The notes beneath the pieces were generated by a model that had not been told where the DNA came from, did not search any database, and saw nothing but the letters and a program-made list of their open reading frames with translations. The position numbers and the translations under genes are program-made. Below are positions 52,390 to 61,216 of a stretch of 64,000 bases of DNA, piece after piece (positions within the stretch are counted from its first letter, which is position 1; each line of letters starts with the position of its first letter). This DNA is from Candidatus Obscuribacter sp. (lineage in GTDB: Bacteria; Cyanobacteriota; Vampirovibrionia; Obscuribacterales; Obscuribacteraceae), in the NCBI GenBank assembly GCA_016712465.1, contig JADJQZ010000001.1:6138001-6202000 (forward strand), given 5' to 3'.

Positions 52390-54690
52390 ATGAGAATTCT
52401 TCTTGTGGAAGACAGCTCCATGGCGAGCAGTTCATCCAGAGAAACACTGGAACAACTTGGACTCGACCTGGAACACGCAGACAGTCTATCAACGGCAATC
52501 GAACTGGTCACGAAAGAAGACTTCGACGGCATATTGCTCGATCTGGACTTGAAAGACAGCTCCGGTATAGGCACCCTCATCGAGCTAAGGGAATACGCCC
52601 ATGGCATTCCGATTGTAATTTACACACAGCGTAAAGAGCGAGATCAGGCTCTGCAGGTGATCAAGTACGGAGCACAAGATTACCTGCTCAAGGGAGAGGT
52701 GCCGGAAACTTCGGTTTTGCGCTGCCTGCGCCATTCCGTTGAACGCAACAAAGTAGAACTGGAATTGCACAAACATCAGGAGCGCATCCAGGCCATCCTC
52801 GATAACTCCTACGATGCCTTCATTTCCCTCGACTCCAAAATGAGAATCACCGACTGGAACAAGCAAGCGGAAGAGACCTTTGGTCGCACCAAAGCCGAGG
52901 TTCTAGGCCGCAATATGGCCATCATCATTCCCCACCACCTGCGAAGGCAATACTTGAGGCAAACCGAAAAAGTCTTCAACCAGAGCGATGCCAGCATACT
53001 GAAACTGAGCAGCGAGATCACTGCTGCCCACAAAGATGGTCGGGAATTCCCAGTGGAGATAGGCTTCTTCCGGGTGAGAGAGAATACCGACTATTCATTT
53101 TGTGCTTTCCTGAGAGACATTTCGGAGCGGCAGCGCTTCAAGGAAGAATTGGAAAGGCAGGTACAGGAGCGCACCGAGCACCTGACCCAGCAGAACGAAT
53201 TGCTCAAACAATTCGCTAAAATCGCCTCCCATGACTTGCAAGAACCCTTACGGGCCGTGCAGGGCTTCGCCAACCTGCTCGCCGACAGCACCCGCGGCAA
53301 ACTCGATAAAGACCAGGAGGAGTTCATCGGCTTCATCATGGATGGCACCACCCGTATGCAAAATCTGATTAGAGCCATCTTGCTACATTCCGAGTCGGGC
53401 AAGGTGGAAGACGGGAAGCATGCTACCGACTGCAACTCTGTTTTGAACGAAGTGCTGGCAAATTTGAGCACTTCCATAAAAGAGAGCGAAGCCACCTTTG
53501 AGCTGGACCGACTGCCCCGTGTGGCAGTGCAACGCTTGCACCTGATCCAACTCTTTCAAAACATGGTTAGCAATGCCATTAAATATAGAGGCACAGAGCC
53601 GCCCCTGATTTCCATAACAGCCGAGGAAAATGCCACTCAATGGCTATTCTCAGTCAGGGATAACGGCATCGGTATCGATCACAAATATGCCAACAAAATC
53701 TTCGACATGTTCGCCCGCCTGCATGGCAAATCTCAGTATCCGGGAACCGGTATGGGTCTTGCCATTTGCAAACGTATAGTCACTTCCCATGGAGGAAATA
53801 TCTGGGTTGAGTCCACTCCGGGAGATGGGTCAATCTTCTTTTTTACTCTGCCGGCAATTGAAAAGGTAAGGAGAAAAGCAATGAAAGACAATATTGAAAT
53901 TCTACTGGTGGAAGATACACCCTCAGATGTAAGACTGACTCAAGAAGCCCTCAAGCGCTCAGATCTCAAATACGAAATGCATGTGGTCAATGATGGTGAG
54001 GAGGCCATGGAACACTTGATCAGGCTGAAAGAAAGCCATCAAGACCTGCCCGATGTCATCCTGCTCGACCTCAATATGCCCCGCAAGAACGGTCACGAAG
54101 TACTGGCAGAGATCAAGAACGACTCGGTTCTGAGAGCCATTCCCGTGGTGCTTCTGACGGTTTCCGAGAACGACGAGGACGTACTGGAAGCCCTCAAATT
54201 GAAGATGAACTATTACATCGCCAAACCGGTCTCAGCGCCAAAACTGACAGCTCTTTTGAGTTCCATTCACCAACTGCACAAGGAAAGCCCGGAAGAATCC
54301 AAGGCCTTTAGCCAAGACGAAACCAGAATTCGCCTTGTGCTGGCCGGCAATCAGCACACCGCACCCATCGCCCTCACCAGGCTGGCGGCAGATGCCAACG
54401 ACCGCGTGCGCTGTCGCGTCGCCGAAAATCCGCGCACGCCGGCGGGAGTATTGATGAAGCTCTCGGAAGACGCCAGTGCCGAGGTGCGACTGGGGGTATC
54501 GGAAAATCCCAACACGCCCGAAACTGTGCTGGAAGCCCTCAGCAAAGATGTCAGCGACGACGTTAGACTGGGACTGGCTTCCAACCACAAATTACCGCAA
54601 CGGCTGCTGGAAAATCTGGCTGAAGACGAAAATATCTACGTTGCCGCTGCCGCGCAGAAGACCCTGGCCACGCTTACTCAGAGAGTGTAA
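52390..54690 (+). CDS. Hybrid histidine kinase: REC-PAS-HisKA-HATPase-REC-LRV
   Basis: A 766-aa soluble signalling protein. REC1 (1-120) has VEDSS and D51 in LLDLDLKD. PAS (about 135-255) has SYDAFISLDSKMRITDWN. A coiled coil leads to HisKA IASHDLQEPLRAV (H281), of the phytochrome-kinase subtype, then HATPase with NMVSNAIKYRG, DNGIGID and GTGMGLAICKRIV. REC2 (about 498-630) resembles Rcp1-type receivers: LLVEDTPSDVRLTQEAL, D560 in LLDLNMPRKNG. The last 120 residues are about four to five 24-25-residue LRV/HEAT-type repeats (VRCRVAENPRTPAGVLMKL). ATG 52390 follows GGGAG; ATG 52378 is possible. Output is probably by protein interaction. Confidence 0.92.
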   Translation: MRILLVEDSSMASSSSRETLEQLGLDLEHADSLSTAIELVTKEDFDGILLDLDLKDSSGIGTLIELREYAHGIPIVIYTQRKERDQALQVIKYGAQDYLLKGEVPETSVLRCLRHSVERNKVELELHKHQERIQAILDNSYDAFISLDSKMRITDWNKQAEETFGRTKAEVLGRNMAIIIPHHLRRQYLRQTEKVFNQSDASILKLSSEITAAHKDGREFPVEIGFFRVRENTDYSFCAFLRDISERQRFKEELERQVQERTEHLTQQNELLKQFAKIASHDLQEPLRAVQGFANLLADSTRGKLDKDQEEFIGFIMDGTTRMQNLIRAILLHSESGKVEDGKHATDCNSVLNEVLANLSTSIKESEATFELDRLPRVAVQRLHLIQLFQNMVSNAIKYRGTEPPLISITAEENATQWLFSVRDNGIGIDHKYANKIFDMFARLHGKSQYPGTGMGLAICKRIVTSHGGNIWVESTPGDGSIFFFTLPAIEKVRRKAMKDNIEILLVEDTPSDVRLTQEALKRSDLKYEMHVVNDGEEAMEHLIRLKESHQDLPDVILLDLNMPRKNGHEVLAEIKNDSVLRAIPVVLLTVSENDEDVLEALKLKMNYYIAKPVSAPKLTALLSSIHQLHKESPEESKAFSQDETRIRLVLAGNQHTAPIALTRLAADANDRVRCRVAENPRTPAGVLMKLSEDASAEVRLGVSENPNTPETVLEALSKDVSDDVRLGLASNHKLPQRLLENLAEDENIYVAAAAQKTLATLTQRV

Positions 54691-55071
54691 GGACAGAGTC
54701 TAACTGCGGTCTAGTGGGAGGATGGAGGGCAGGCGAGGCGACCGCCTATTTTCTATAGTATATATCAAGTGCGAATAAAATGGATGGTTTGGGCTGGCTT
54801 TGCCAAAACCTAGGCATGCAAGAAATTCGCCATAATTTCGCGCCTACCTTCGGCTTGCCGGGCTTGCCCGTCACATCCAGAATAGGAACTAGAAAGCAAG
54901 GTAGGACAGGGCCGTGGCATAACCGGAAAAACACAAGCAAAGGAAAAAGTAAAAAAAGCAGCAGTACCTCCCTGTACTGCCGCTTTTCCTGAGACTGCTC
55001 CATTACCGCAGCTTCCATCATGTTTCCGGCAGAGACTCGGTCATACCTCTTCCTGAATGACCGCAAAGGTT
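54691..55071. other. Intergenic region between convergent genes
   Basis: Holds a TATAGTAT octamer at 54754-54761 and the bidirectional hairpin at 54954-54987. No gene supported. Confidence 0.5.
54954..54987. terminator. Bidirectional terminator
   Basis: AAAAGCAGCAGTAC pairs with GTACTGCCGCTTTT (13 of 14 bp, 6-nt loop), with A-run on the left and T-run on the right, suited to both convergent transcripts. Confidence 0.8.
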
Positions 55072-56106
55072 CTACCTGCTCGCCAGAACCAGAACCGTCT
55101 CCACCTGGCGCCCCGAGTCCACAAGCGCACCCAGCGCCGGAATACGCACATCCTTGCTGTGTGGCTGCCGGAGAATGCGCTTGCCTGTGGGCAAATGAAA
55201 GACCTCCACGCCCTTCTCACCGGCCACAGCCAGTCTTTCTCGGTCAAGGAAGTGCAGGTGCTGAATGAGCCCGCCTGAGAAAGTCTCCAGGCAGCCCAAC
55301 CTGGCCCGGTGCAGCCCCGGCAAATAGAAGTAATTGCCGCCGGTCACGGTTTTGCCCCTGCCATAAGGGAAGGGCACGTCGTCGGTCAGTGCGGCGACGG
55401 GAGCGTTCTCCACGTTCAACAGCCAGACCTTGTTGCCGTCACCGGCGAAGGCCACGCCGTCGCCTTCGGACTGAGTATCGATGGCGAAGCAGTTCCAGCC
55501 GCAGGCACCATCGTCTTCAGCCGGGTCACGGTGGAGGCGGACCGCTCCCTCACCCAACACGCGCAACCGCACAATACCGCCCTGACTGCCGCTCACGTAG
55601 AGAGAACAGTTGGAAGCGGAAAAGGACAGCGCCACAATGTTACCCATGGAATTCAACCAGCCATCGAAAACAAGAGCCGGCTCATCCATGTCCAGATTCC
55701 AGACTTCCACACCGCCCCTGGTGCTGCCCAGAGCGACGTAGCGTCCGTCTAAACTGGCTTTGATGGTGTAGATACTGCCCAGCTGCAAGCGTGTTGGAAT
55801 GGGGGGATTGTGACGCCTCTTAGAAGGCAGGTAACGACGCACTCCCAGGAAGTCTTCTCCGCCGTACAGAAGTTCGACGCACTGCTTCCCATCAGCCCCG
55901 AGAAAATCACGAAAGGCAGCCGCAGTCAGTCCATGGGCTTGCGGCACCGGACAGGCTCTCAGTCCATCCCTTTGCACACGAGCCAGGAACAACTCCCGCC
56001 AGGCTCCGACAATGCTGGTCAAGAACCGTCCCTGCCCGCTAAACGCGGCACGGCAGAGGTCTTCCATCAAGGCCGGGTCACACACGATTTTACGCAATCT
56101 GGTCAT
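55072..56106 (-). CDS. Unknown beta-propeller-like (WD40-type) protein
   Basis: A 344-aa cytosolic protein. The first 100 residues are helical (IVCDPALMEDLCRAAFSG). The rest has WD40-like blades: IYTIKASLDGRYVALGSTRG, VEVWNLDMDEPALVF, VALSFSASNCSLYVSGSQGG and LHFLDRERLAVAGEKGVEVF. The blades are irregular, so five to seven are possible. GGAG lies 8 nt before ATG 56106; the frame runs on to 56160 without support. Strong C/G codon bias. No partner gene is obvious. It resembles eukaryote-like propellers found in large-genome bacteria. Confidence 0.7.
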   Translation of the reverse strand: MTRLRKIVCDPALMEDLCRAAFSGQGRFLTSIVGAWRELFLARVQRDGLRACPVPQAHGLTAAAFRDFLGADGKQCVELLYGGEDFLGVRRYLPSKRRHNPPIPTRLQLGSIYTIKASLDGRYVALGSTRGGVEVWNLDMDEPALVFDGWLNSMGNIVALSFSASNCSLYVSGSQGGIVRLRVLGEGAVRLHRDPAEDDGACGWNCFAIDTQSEGDGVAFAGDGNKVWLLNVENAPVAALTDDVPFPYGRGKTVTGGNYFYLPGLHRARLGCLETFSGGLIQHLHFLDRERLAVAGEKGVEVFHLPTGKRILRQPHSKDVRIPALGALVDSGRQVETVLVLASR

Positions 56107-56247
56107 GACTTTTCTCCATTGATAGAGAGGGGAAAGGCGAAAAACAAGCTTGAGAGTCAAAAACAGGCCGGGCCCTTCAGCCCGGCCTTACCGCTACCTC
56201 CTCGCCCACTCCAGAAGAGCGGCACGGGAAGTAGACGGAGAGCTCAA

Positions 56248-56946
56248 CTAGCGCTTGGAGCGCGGGTCGAGCAGCAAGTCATCGAGCTGCCGTTGACGCC
56301 TCTGGGTCTCACGTTCCAGCTCTTCCTGCAAACGTTGCTGTTGCTCGATTTGCCGACGCTGTTCCTGCAAGCGCCGCTCAAAATCGCGCTCCTGACGCTC
56401 CTGTTCAGCCCGCAATTGACGCTGCGCCTGCTCTTCCTGAATCTCCTGCTGATTCAGCTCATAGAGACGGCGCTGACGATCCAACTGCTGCCGCTGCTCT
56501 TCCAGAAACTGCTGCTCCCGGCGGGCTGCATCCAGCTCTTGTCGCCGGTATTCGTTGTAATCGAAGCCGGGCGAAGTGCGTGGAAACGGCACATAGGGAG
56601 GCACATAGACAGGCGCCCGACGCACAGGCGGATAGTAGGGCAGGCTGGGTGAGTGACAGGGTGGTTGGTAGCGATAGGTGTAGGGCGGTTGGTAGTGATT
56701 GTGATAGGGGGGCTGGTAGCGAGGCTGATAATAGGGCTGGTAGTAGCCTCGGTTGTACGGATAGTAGCCGCCACCGATGCTGATACCGACGCCGCCACCA
56801 CCGACACTGATACCTACGCCGCCGCCGCCGATGCGAATCTGTCCGCCTGCCACCAGGGGCTGGCCGGCATGGGCGCTGGAGGAGGAAGCGACAACAGCCG
56901 CCATAACTAAGGCGAGCCAAATTGCGACCACTTTTGGAACTTTCAT
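56248..56946 (-). CDS. Secreted Gly/Tyr/Pro-rich protein with C-terminal coiled coil
   Basis: A 232-aa protein with a signal peptide (VVAIWLALVMAAVVASSSSA, cleavage after AHA). A Gly-rich stretch GGGGVGISVGGGGVGISIGG comes next, then a Tyr/Pro repeat region (YYQPYYQPRYQPPYHNHY), then about 90 residues of nearly pure Gln/Glu/Arg/Leu helix (EQERQERDFERRLQEQRRQI) that should form a coiled coil. It may be a cell-surface or envelope structural protein. AAGGG lies 6 nt before ATG 56946. Function unknown. Confidence 0.75.
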   Translation of the reverse strand: MKVPKVVAIWLALVMAAVVASSSSAHAGQPLVAGGQIRIGGGGVGISVGGGGVGISIGGGYYPYNRGYYQPYYQPRYQPPYHNHYQPPYTYRYQPPCHSPSLPYYPPVRRAPVYVPPYVPFPRTSPGFDYNEYRRQELDAARREQQFLEEQRQQLDRQRRLYELNQQEIQEEQAQRQLRAEQERQERDFERRLQEQRRQIEQQQRLQEELERETQRRQRQLDDLLLDPRSKR

Positions 56947-57544
56947 GGATTTCCCTTTTTCTTCTTTTTCTCTGGGAACCGGTAGGCAGCGCTGCACCGC
57001 AATGGTGTCAAAAGGCGCCGCATACTTCTGTTTGAGATTTCTCATCGGCAAGCGTACAGCCACCAGACAGAACACTGCCTGCAGCAAAACATCAATCGAA
57101 AGCCGTTTTTCCTTCTCGGGCTTTTCCTTTTACCGGCGCGAAGCGCAATGAGAAACTAAACATCAACTAAAGAGATAACTCAAGCATTACAGCAAAGACA
57201 AGCTCTACCAGACCTCTAGTGCCTTCAAATGGCGGCAGCCATCTCAATAACATCTACGCCAGGCAAGCGAGCTTGCGCCAGCCGCACCAGGGACGACACC
57301 ACATACCTGACGCGAGCTAGCACGAGCGCGCCACAAAAACCAAAAATCACAAATCACGCCCAAAGCGGCTGCCACAGCCACTTTCAAGCAGGGCAACAAT
57401 GGCACAACAAACCAGCACTAAGAGCCGGGCGCACCACATACGGTGCCCCGGCAAGCAAACACAAAGAGAAAAGGATCTCAATTTACCTTTTGCTTTTCTA
57501 AAATAGTACAGGACAACTGTTGCAGGATTGTTGCTGCAACCCGC
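56947..57544. other. Intergenic region
   Basis: About 600 bp between two minus-strand genes. I see no gene, terminator with T-run or known RNA. Open frames here have poor composition and no ribosome sites. Confidence 0.5.
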
Positions 57545-58333
57545 TTATTTCTTCTTGAGGTAACCGTCCAGCATAGAGCCGAAAGCTTCACCCATGATAG
57601 GTCCGGCCTGGTTATGCAAAACTTTGCCGCCCTGGTCTAGCACAACAGTGGTGGGATAGCTAGTTACGCCGTATTGAGCAACCATTTCGGCATTAATGCT
57701 GTCTGCCACATTCAAGCGGGTAAACTCAAGATCTTTGTACTTCTGCTTGGCGTCATCCCAGGTAGACTCCATGGCTGCCGAACCGGGGCTGGAATCACTG
57801 TAGAACATTATGACTCGCTTGATGTTGGGCAGCACTTTCTTAGCATCTTTGCCGTCTTTAGCATCAGCCTTTCCATCAGTCTTGCCGGCGGATGCCGTTT
57901 TGGCCGCCCCGGCCGGACCATCCACCAATCCTGGAGTTCCCGTCGCGACAGCAGTACTGGCGCCGGAAGCCCTCACGCCGCCATACCGCACTGTTACTTT
58001 TTCAAGCTGACTGAGCCCCGCCTGGGCATTGGCTTTGAGGGAAGGGTGACCAATCTCCAGTACTTTTTGGTAGTGCAGCTTGGCTTCGCCTACCCTGGCC
58101 AGACACTGATTGCACAGGGCCATGTAATAGTGGCACAACCCATCATTGGGCTTGGCTTTGTCAAACTCTTTCAAGTCGTTGAGGGCACCCTGATAGTCTT
58201 TAGCATTGTATTTTTTGATAGCGCCCTGCATATCCGGTGCCGCAAGGGACGCTCCGCCGACCGTAAAAGCCAAAACCAATGCCAATCCTAGTTTCCCTGC
58301 TTGCAAATCTAGTTGGCGCTTGCTCAATTTCAT
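57545..58333 (-). CDS. Exported TPR protein with thioredoxin fold lacking CxxC
   Basis: A 262-aa protein. Signal peptide (about residues 14-31, GLALVLAFTVGGASLAA). TPR-like helices (33-110: AIKKYNAKDYQGALNDLKEF, YYMALCNQCLARVGEAKLHY). A Lys/Asp/Ala-rich linker, then a thioredoxin-like domain (about 165-262). The active-site loop reads FYSDSSPGSAAM, so SPGS replaces CGPC, while the cis-Pro loop VTSYPTTVVLD and the final helix are intact. It cannot be a disulfide oxidoreductase; a chaperone or binding role in the periplasm is likely. The start has no strong ribosome site. Confidence 0.8.
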   Translation of the reverse strand: MKLSKRQLDLQAGKLGLALVLAFTVGGASLAAPDMQGAIKKYNAKDYQGALNDLKEFDKAKPNDGLCHYYMALCNQCLARVGEAKLHYQKVLEIGHPSLKANAQAGLSQLEKVTVRYGGVRASGASTAVATGTPGLVDGPAGAAKTASAGKTDGKADAKDGKDAKKVLPNIKRVIMFYSDSSPGSAAMESTWDDAKQKYKDLEFTRLNVADSINAEMVAQYGVTSYPTTVVLDQGGKVLHNQAGPIMGEAFGSMLDGYLKKK

Positions 58334-58523
58334 TTTCTACCTGTACCTTCTTGATTCGGCTTGATTCGGTTCGCTTCAGTGACGGTCAGTTACCGTCAAA
58401 ATCAAACTCCTGCTCTCACTTGTGCCTCGGACCCTTATCACTTGCATCTGCTTGATGATTTTCTCGACTATTATGTTCCCATCCGCCCTATTGTTGCTCA
58501 CGCCGCCTGCTTAACCAAACGGC

Positions 58524-59543
58524 TCATCGACCCTGATACATGCGCCTGATTGTGTTGCCGTCCCGGTCGCTGAGTTTGAATATGGGAGCCTTCCAATACA
58601 TTATGTCCTGCCCGGAAGGCGAGTGCCCACCCATGCCCAGAGCATGACCGCACTCATGCAAAGCCAGGTTATAGAGAAGATTTTTGTCTTCTTGACTGTA
58701 ATAATTGCCGTCGTAGCCGCGACAACTGAGCAGGCTCTTGGATTGCTTGAGCATATTGGGCTCGGAAGGCTCATCCACGCCGCTGGTGTAGCCGCCCGAA
58801 CCAACGGCAATCTGCCCGCCGGCAGTGGGCCTGGTCACTATATAATCGGCACCGCTGGCGCTATTCCAGGTCGTAAAGCGCACCGGAGAGCCCGAGACAT
58901 TGGTCCAACAGTTGATGGCCCGCCAGATCAAATCGCGCAAATCGGAAGACCAGCCGGACTCCTGACTGTCATCGATAAAGACCTTCAAGGGCATTTTTCG
59001 CAGATCCCAGAGCTTCATGGGACCGGCATCCTCCATATAGTCGGAGCTGCGAGGATTGACCGTAGCCCGCCAGCGGACCAGATTGACCAGTTCCTGCCCG
59101 ATCTGAGAATCGTAACCGCCGTTCAGGCCGCTATCGGCACTATTGCCTCCGTAAGAGGCATATTGAGCCGCTTTCAGATAATAGTCGCGAGACCAGCCGT
59201 AGTCTTGAGTAGCCTGATCAAAATGACCGGCCACGTCGTTGGCGATAGCCCGTCCGAAATATGCATCGGCACGCCCCTGCACGGCATCATAGGGCAGAAG
59301 ATTGATGGCCTGGGTATAGGCAGAAACCGCCTGTTCATAATTACCGCTCTGGACCAGGCTCTCGCCCTCATGCTGATAAGACTGAGCCTGCTGGTTGAAA
59401 CCGTAGAAAAGAGCAAAGGCCGGTGGGCTGCTTGCCGCAAACCCGCCCAGCAAAAGGGTGAGGAAAAGAGAAGCAAACTTGCGCCGCCGAGCGGCCAAAC
59501 CGAACTTTTTGCACGTTGAGAGCATCTTACCCGCTGAGAACAT
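58524..59543 (-). CDS. Exported metzincin metalloprotease with TPR repeats
   Basis: A 339-aa protein. An export signal (ASLFLTLLLGGFAASSPPA, about 24-42) is followed by TPR-type helices (ESLVQSGNYEQAVSAYTQAI) and then a matrixin-like catalytic domain (about 180-339). Zinc site HECGHALGMGGH and Met-turn DIMYW are intact, so it should be an active peptidase outside the cytoplasm. A CRGY and SSCR-type Cys pair is absent, so no obvious cysteine-switch. ATG 59543 or ATG 59525 are both possible starts. Target unknown. Confidence 0.85.
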   Translation of the reverse strand: MFSAGKMLSTCKKFGLAARRRKFASLFLTLLLGGFAASSPPAFALFYGFNQQAQSYQHEGESLVQSGNYEQAVSAYTQAINLLPYDAVQGRADAYFGRAIANDVAGHFDQATQDYGWSRDYYLKAAQYASYGGNSADSGLNGGYDSQIGQELVNLVRWRATVNPRSSDYMEDAGPMKLWDLRKMPLKVFIDDSQESGWSSDLRDLIWRAINCWTNVSGSPVRFTTWNSASGADYIVTRPTAGGQIAVGSGGYTSGVDEPSEPNMLKQSKSLLSCRGYDGNYYSQEDKNLLYNLALHECGHALGMGGHSPSGQDIMYWKAPIFKLSDRDGNTIRRMYQGR

Positions 59544-59840
59544 CAAATACCCGCCATTATCCAGTTCGACTTGGGAAACCAGCTAACAGTCACGACACCA
59601 GGTGGTGCTACTAAGTCAAAATCCCAGGTCGCGCTCCCAAGTCGAGCTATAGTATACCGCCGGGTCAAACCTGGGCAAAGCGAGAGAAGGGGTGATTGGA
59701 CCTCTATCTAATGCCAAGAGACGACAAATAATGCTATAAACGCCTGGTTACCAAAGGGTTTAGACAGGCATTTTCAAGAGCCTGACAAGATCCACGCAGT
59801 CTATCAAACAGCCTCAACGCCAAATCTACTGGGGGAGCAC

Positions 59841-60746
59841 ATGCCGACTTCAACAAAAGTGCAAAATTACTTCGGTCTGACCGCGCAGCAGGCCGAAAAT
59901 GATAACGCACGGGCGGTAATAATCCCCGCCCCTTATGAAACCCTGGCCAAAGGCTCAAAAGACGCTGCCAAAGCCATTTTAGAGGCCAGCCAGGAGCTGG
60001 AGCTTTTCGACGACGAACTCTGGGTTGAACCATACAAAATCGGCATTCATTCCCAGTCGCCGCTAAAAATCGAAACGGTCGACAATGAGAGTGAGAATCC
60101 CTTCAAAGAAGTTACCGATGCCGTGAAACCGGTGGTGGAAATGGATCGCTTCCCGGTTGTCATCGGCGGCGAGCGTTCCATCAGCCTGGGCTCGGTCAAT
60201 GCCTGCCTGGATAAATACCCCAATCTTTCAGTGCTGATGCTGGGCAGCCAGGCCGACCTGCGCTCGGAAGTGGACGGGAACCCCTATGCCCTGGGCACCA
60301 CTACCTATTGCCTGCATACCAGCCTCAAAACTCCCAACATTGTGCAAGCCGGCACCCGTAATATCAGCTGGGAAGAAGTAGCCTGGCTGGAAAAAGAACA
60401 ACCGGCCATCAACATCTTCTGGGCTCGCAACCAAGCAAAATGGGATCTCAATGAAATCGTGAGCGGGCTCTCCGAAAATGTCCTAGTTTCCATTGACATG
60501 AGCGTGCTCGATCCCTCCATCATGCCGGCCGTGCACCATCCGGAACCGGGCGGTTGGTCCTGGTATCCCCTCTTGGATCTGCTCAAGCTGGTCTGCGTCA
60601 GGAAAAACGTGGTAGCCGCCGAAGTCACAGGTTTGACTCCCGTCAAAAACCTGGCGGCGCCCAATTATCTTGCCGCCAACCTGATCTACAAGCTGATCGG
60701 CTACCGCTTCGCCCTGGATCTGGGCGTCAGCAAAAAGTATCTCTAA
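59841..60746 (+). CDS. Ureohydrolase-fold (agmatinase-like) protein lacking most metal ligands
   Basis: A 301-aa arginase/agmatinase/formimidoylglutamase-family protein by overall sequence: VIIPAPYE, VVIGGERSISLGSV, VQAGTRNISWEE, SIDMSVLDPSIMPAVHHPEP and VVAAEVTGLTP. The Mn ligands are altered. GGEH has become GGER (R112); DAHxD has become GSQAD (only D139 kept); DxD has become DMS (D219 kept, S221). So four of six ligands are gone, and the enzyme is probably dead. ATG 59841 chosen. It is a single gene; no arginine or polyamine genes adjoin. Confidence 0.85.
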   Translation: MPTSTKVQNYFGLTAQQAENDNARAVIIPAPYETLAKGSKDAAKAILEASQELELFDDELWVEPYKIGIHSQSPLKIETVDNESENPFKEVTDAVKPVVEMDRFPVVIGGERSISLGSVNACLDKYPNLSVLMLGSQADLRSEVDGNPYALGTTTYCLHTSLKTPNIVQAGTRNISWEEVAWLEKEQPAINIFWARNQAKWDLNEIVSGLSENVLVSIDMSVLDPSIMPAVHHPEPGGWSWYPLLDLLKLVCVRKNVVAAEVTGLTPVKNLAAPNYLAANLIYKLIGYRFALDLGVSKKYL

Positions 60747-60877
60747 AGGATAGCAATCATCAGTCCTTTCAGAATCGAGGCCTTTTCTTGATTCCATTTT
60801 GATGTCATCAGCACTTTCGTTGATAACATCTTGACGCAACATAGCCGTTAATAGACTCAGGTAGCTGGTGAAAGCAA

Positions 60878-61216
60878 ATGGGTCTATCTCTAATTCTTTT
60901 TCTTTGCTTTGTGGCCTGGATTGGTGGGCATCTTTTAGACCGCTTACTGACCATGCTGCAAGCCAACATGACCGAACTATTTGAAAGCTCTTCAAGATTT
61001 GGTCCGGCTAAGAAGACGAGAAAGACTACGCCCTCAAACGTTATAATTCTGCCTGCCCTGGCAAGCAATCCAAAAAAGCTGGACGGCAAAGGTCAGGTTC
61101 GATTGAGCAGCTACACCAGAGGCAGAGTGGTGAAAAGAAGCGAGACGAAAAAGCTGAGCCGGCAAGCCGAGAAAGGCAATCTAACAGGAGATCCAGATGT
61201 TCAGGGTGTTCGATAA
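60878..61216 (+). CDS. Unknown 112-aa single-span membrane protein
   Basis: An N-terminal hydrophobic helix (LSLILFLCFVAWIGGHLL, residues 3-20) is followed by about 90 polar, strongly basic residues (KKTRKTTPSN, RGRVVKRSETKKL). Its stop overlaps the next gene by 20 bp, so the two are likely coupled. The ribosome site is weak. Not recognised. Confidence 0.5.
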   Translation: MGLSLILFLCFVAWIGGHLLDRLLTMLQANMTELFESSSRFGPAKKTRKTTPSNVIILPALASNPKKLDGKGQVRLSSYTRGRVVKRSETKKLSRQAEKGNLTGDPDVQGVR

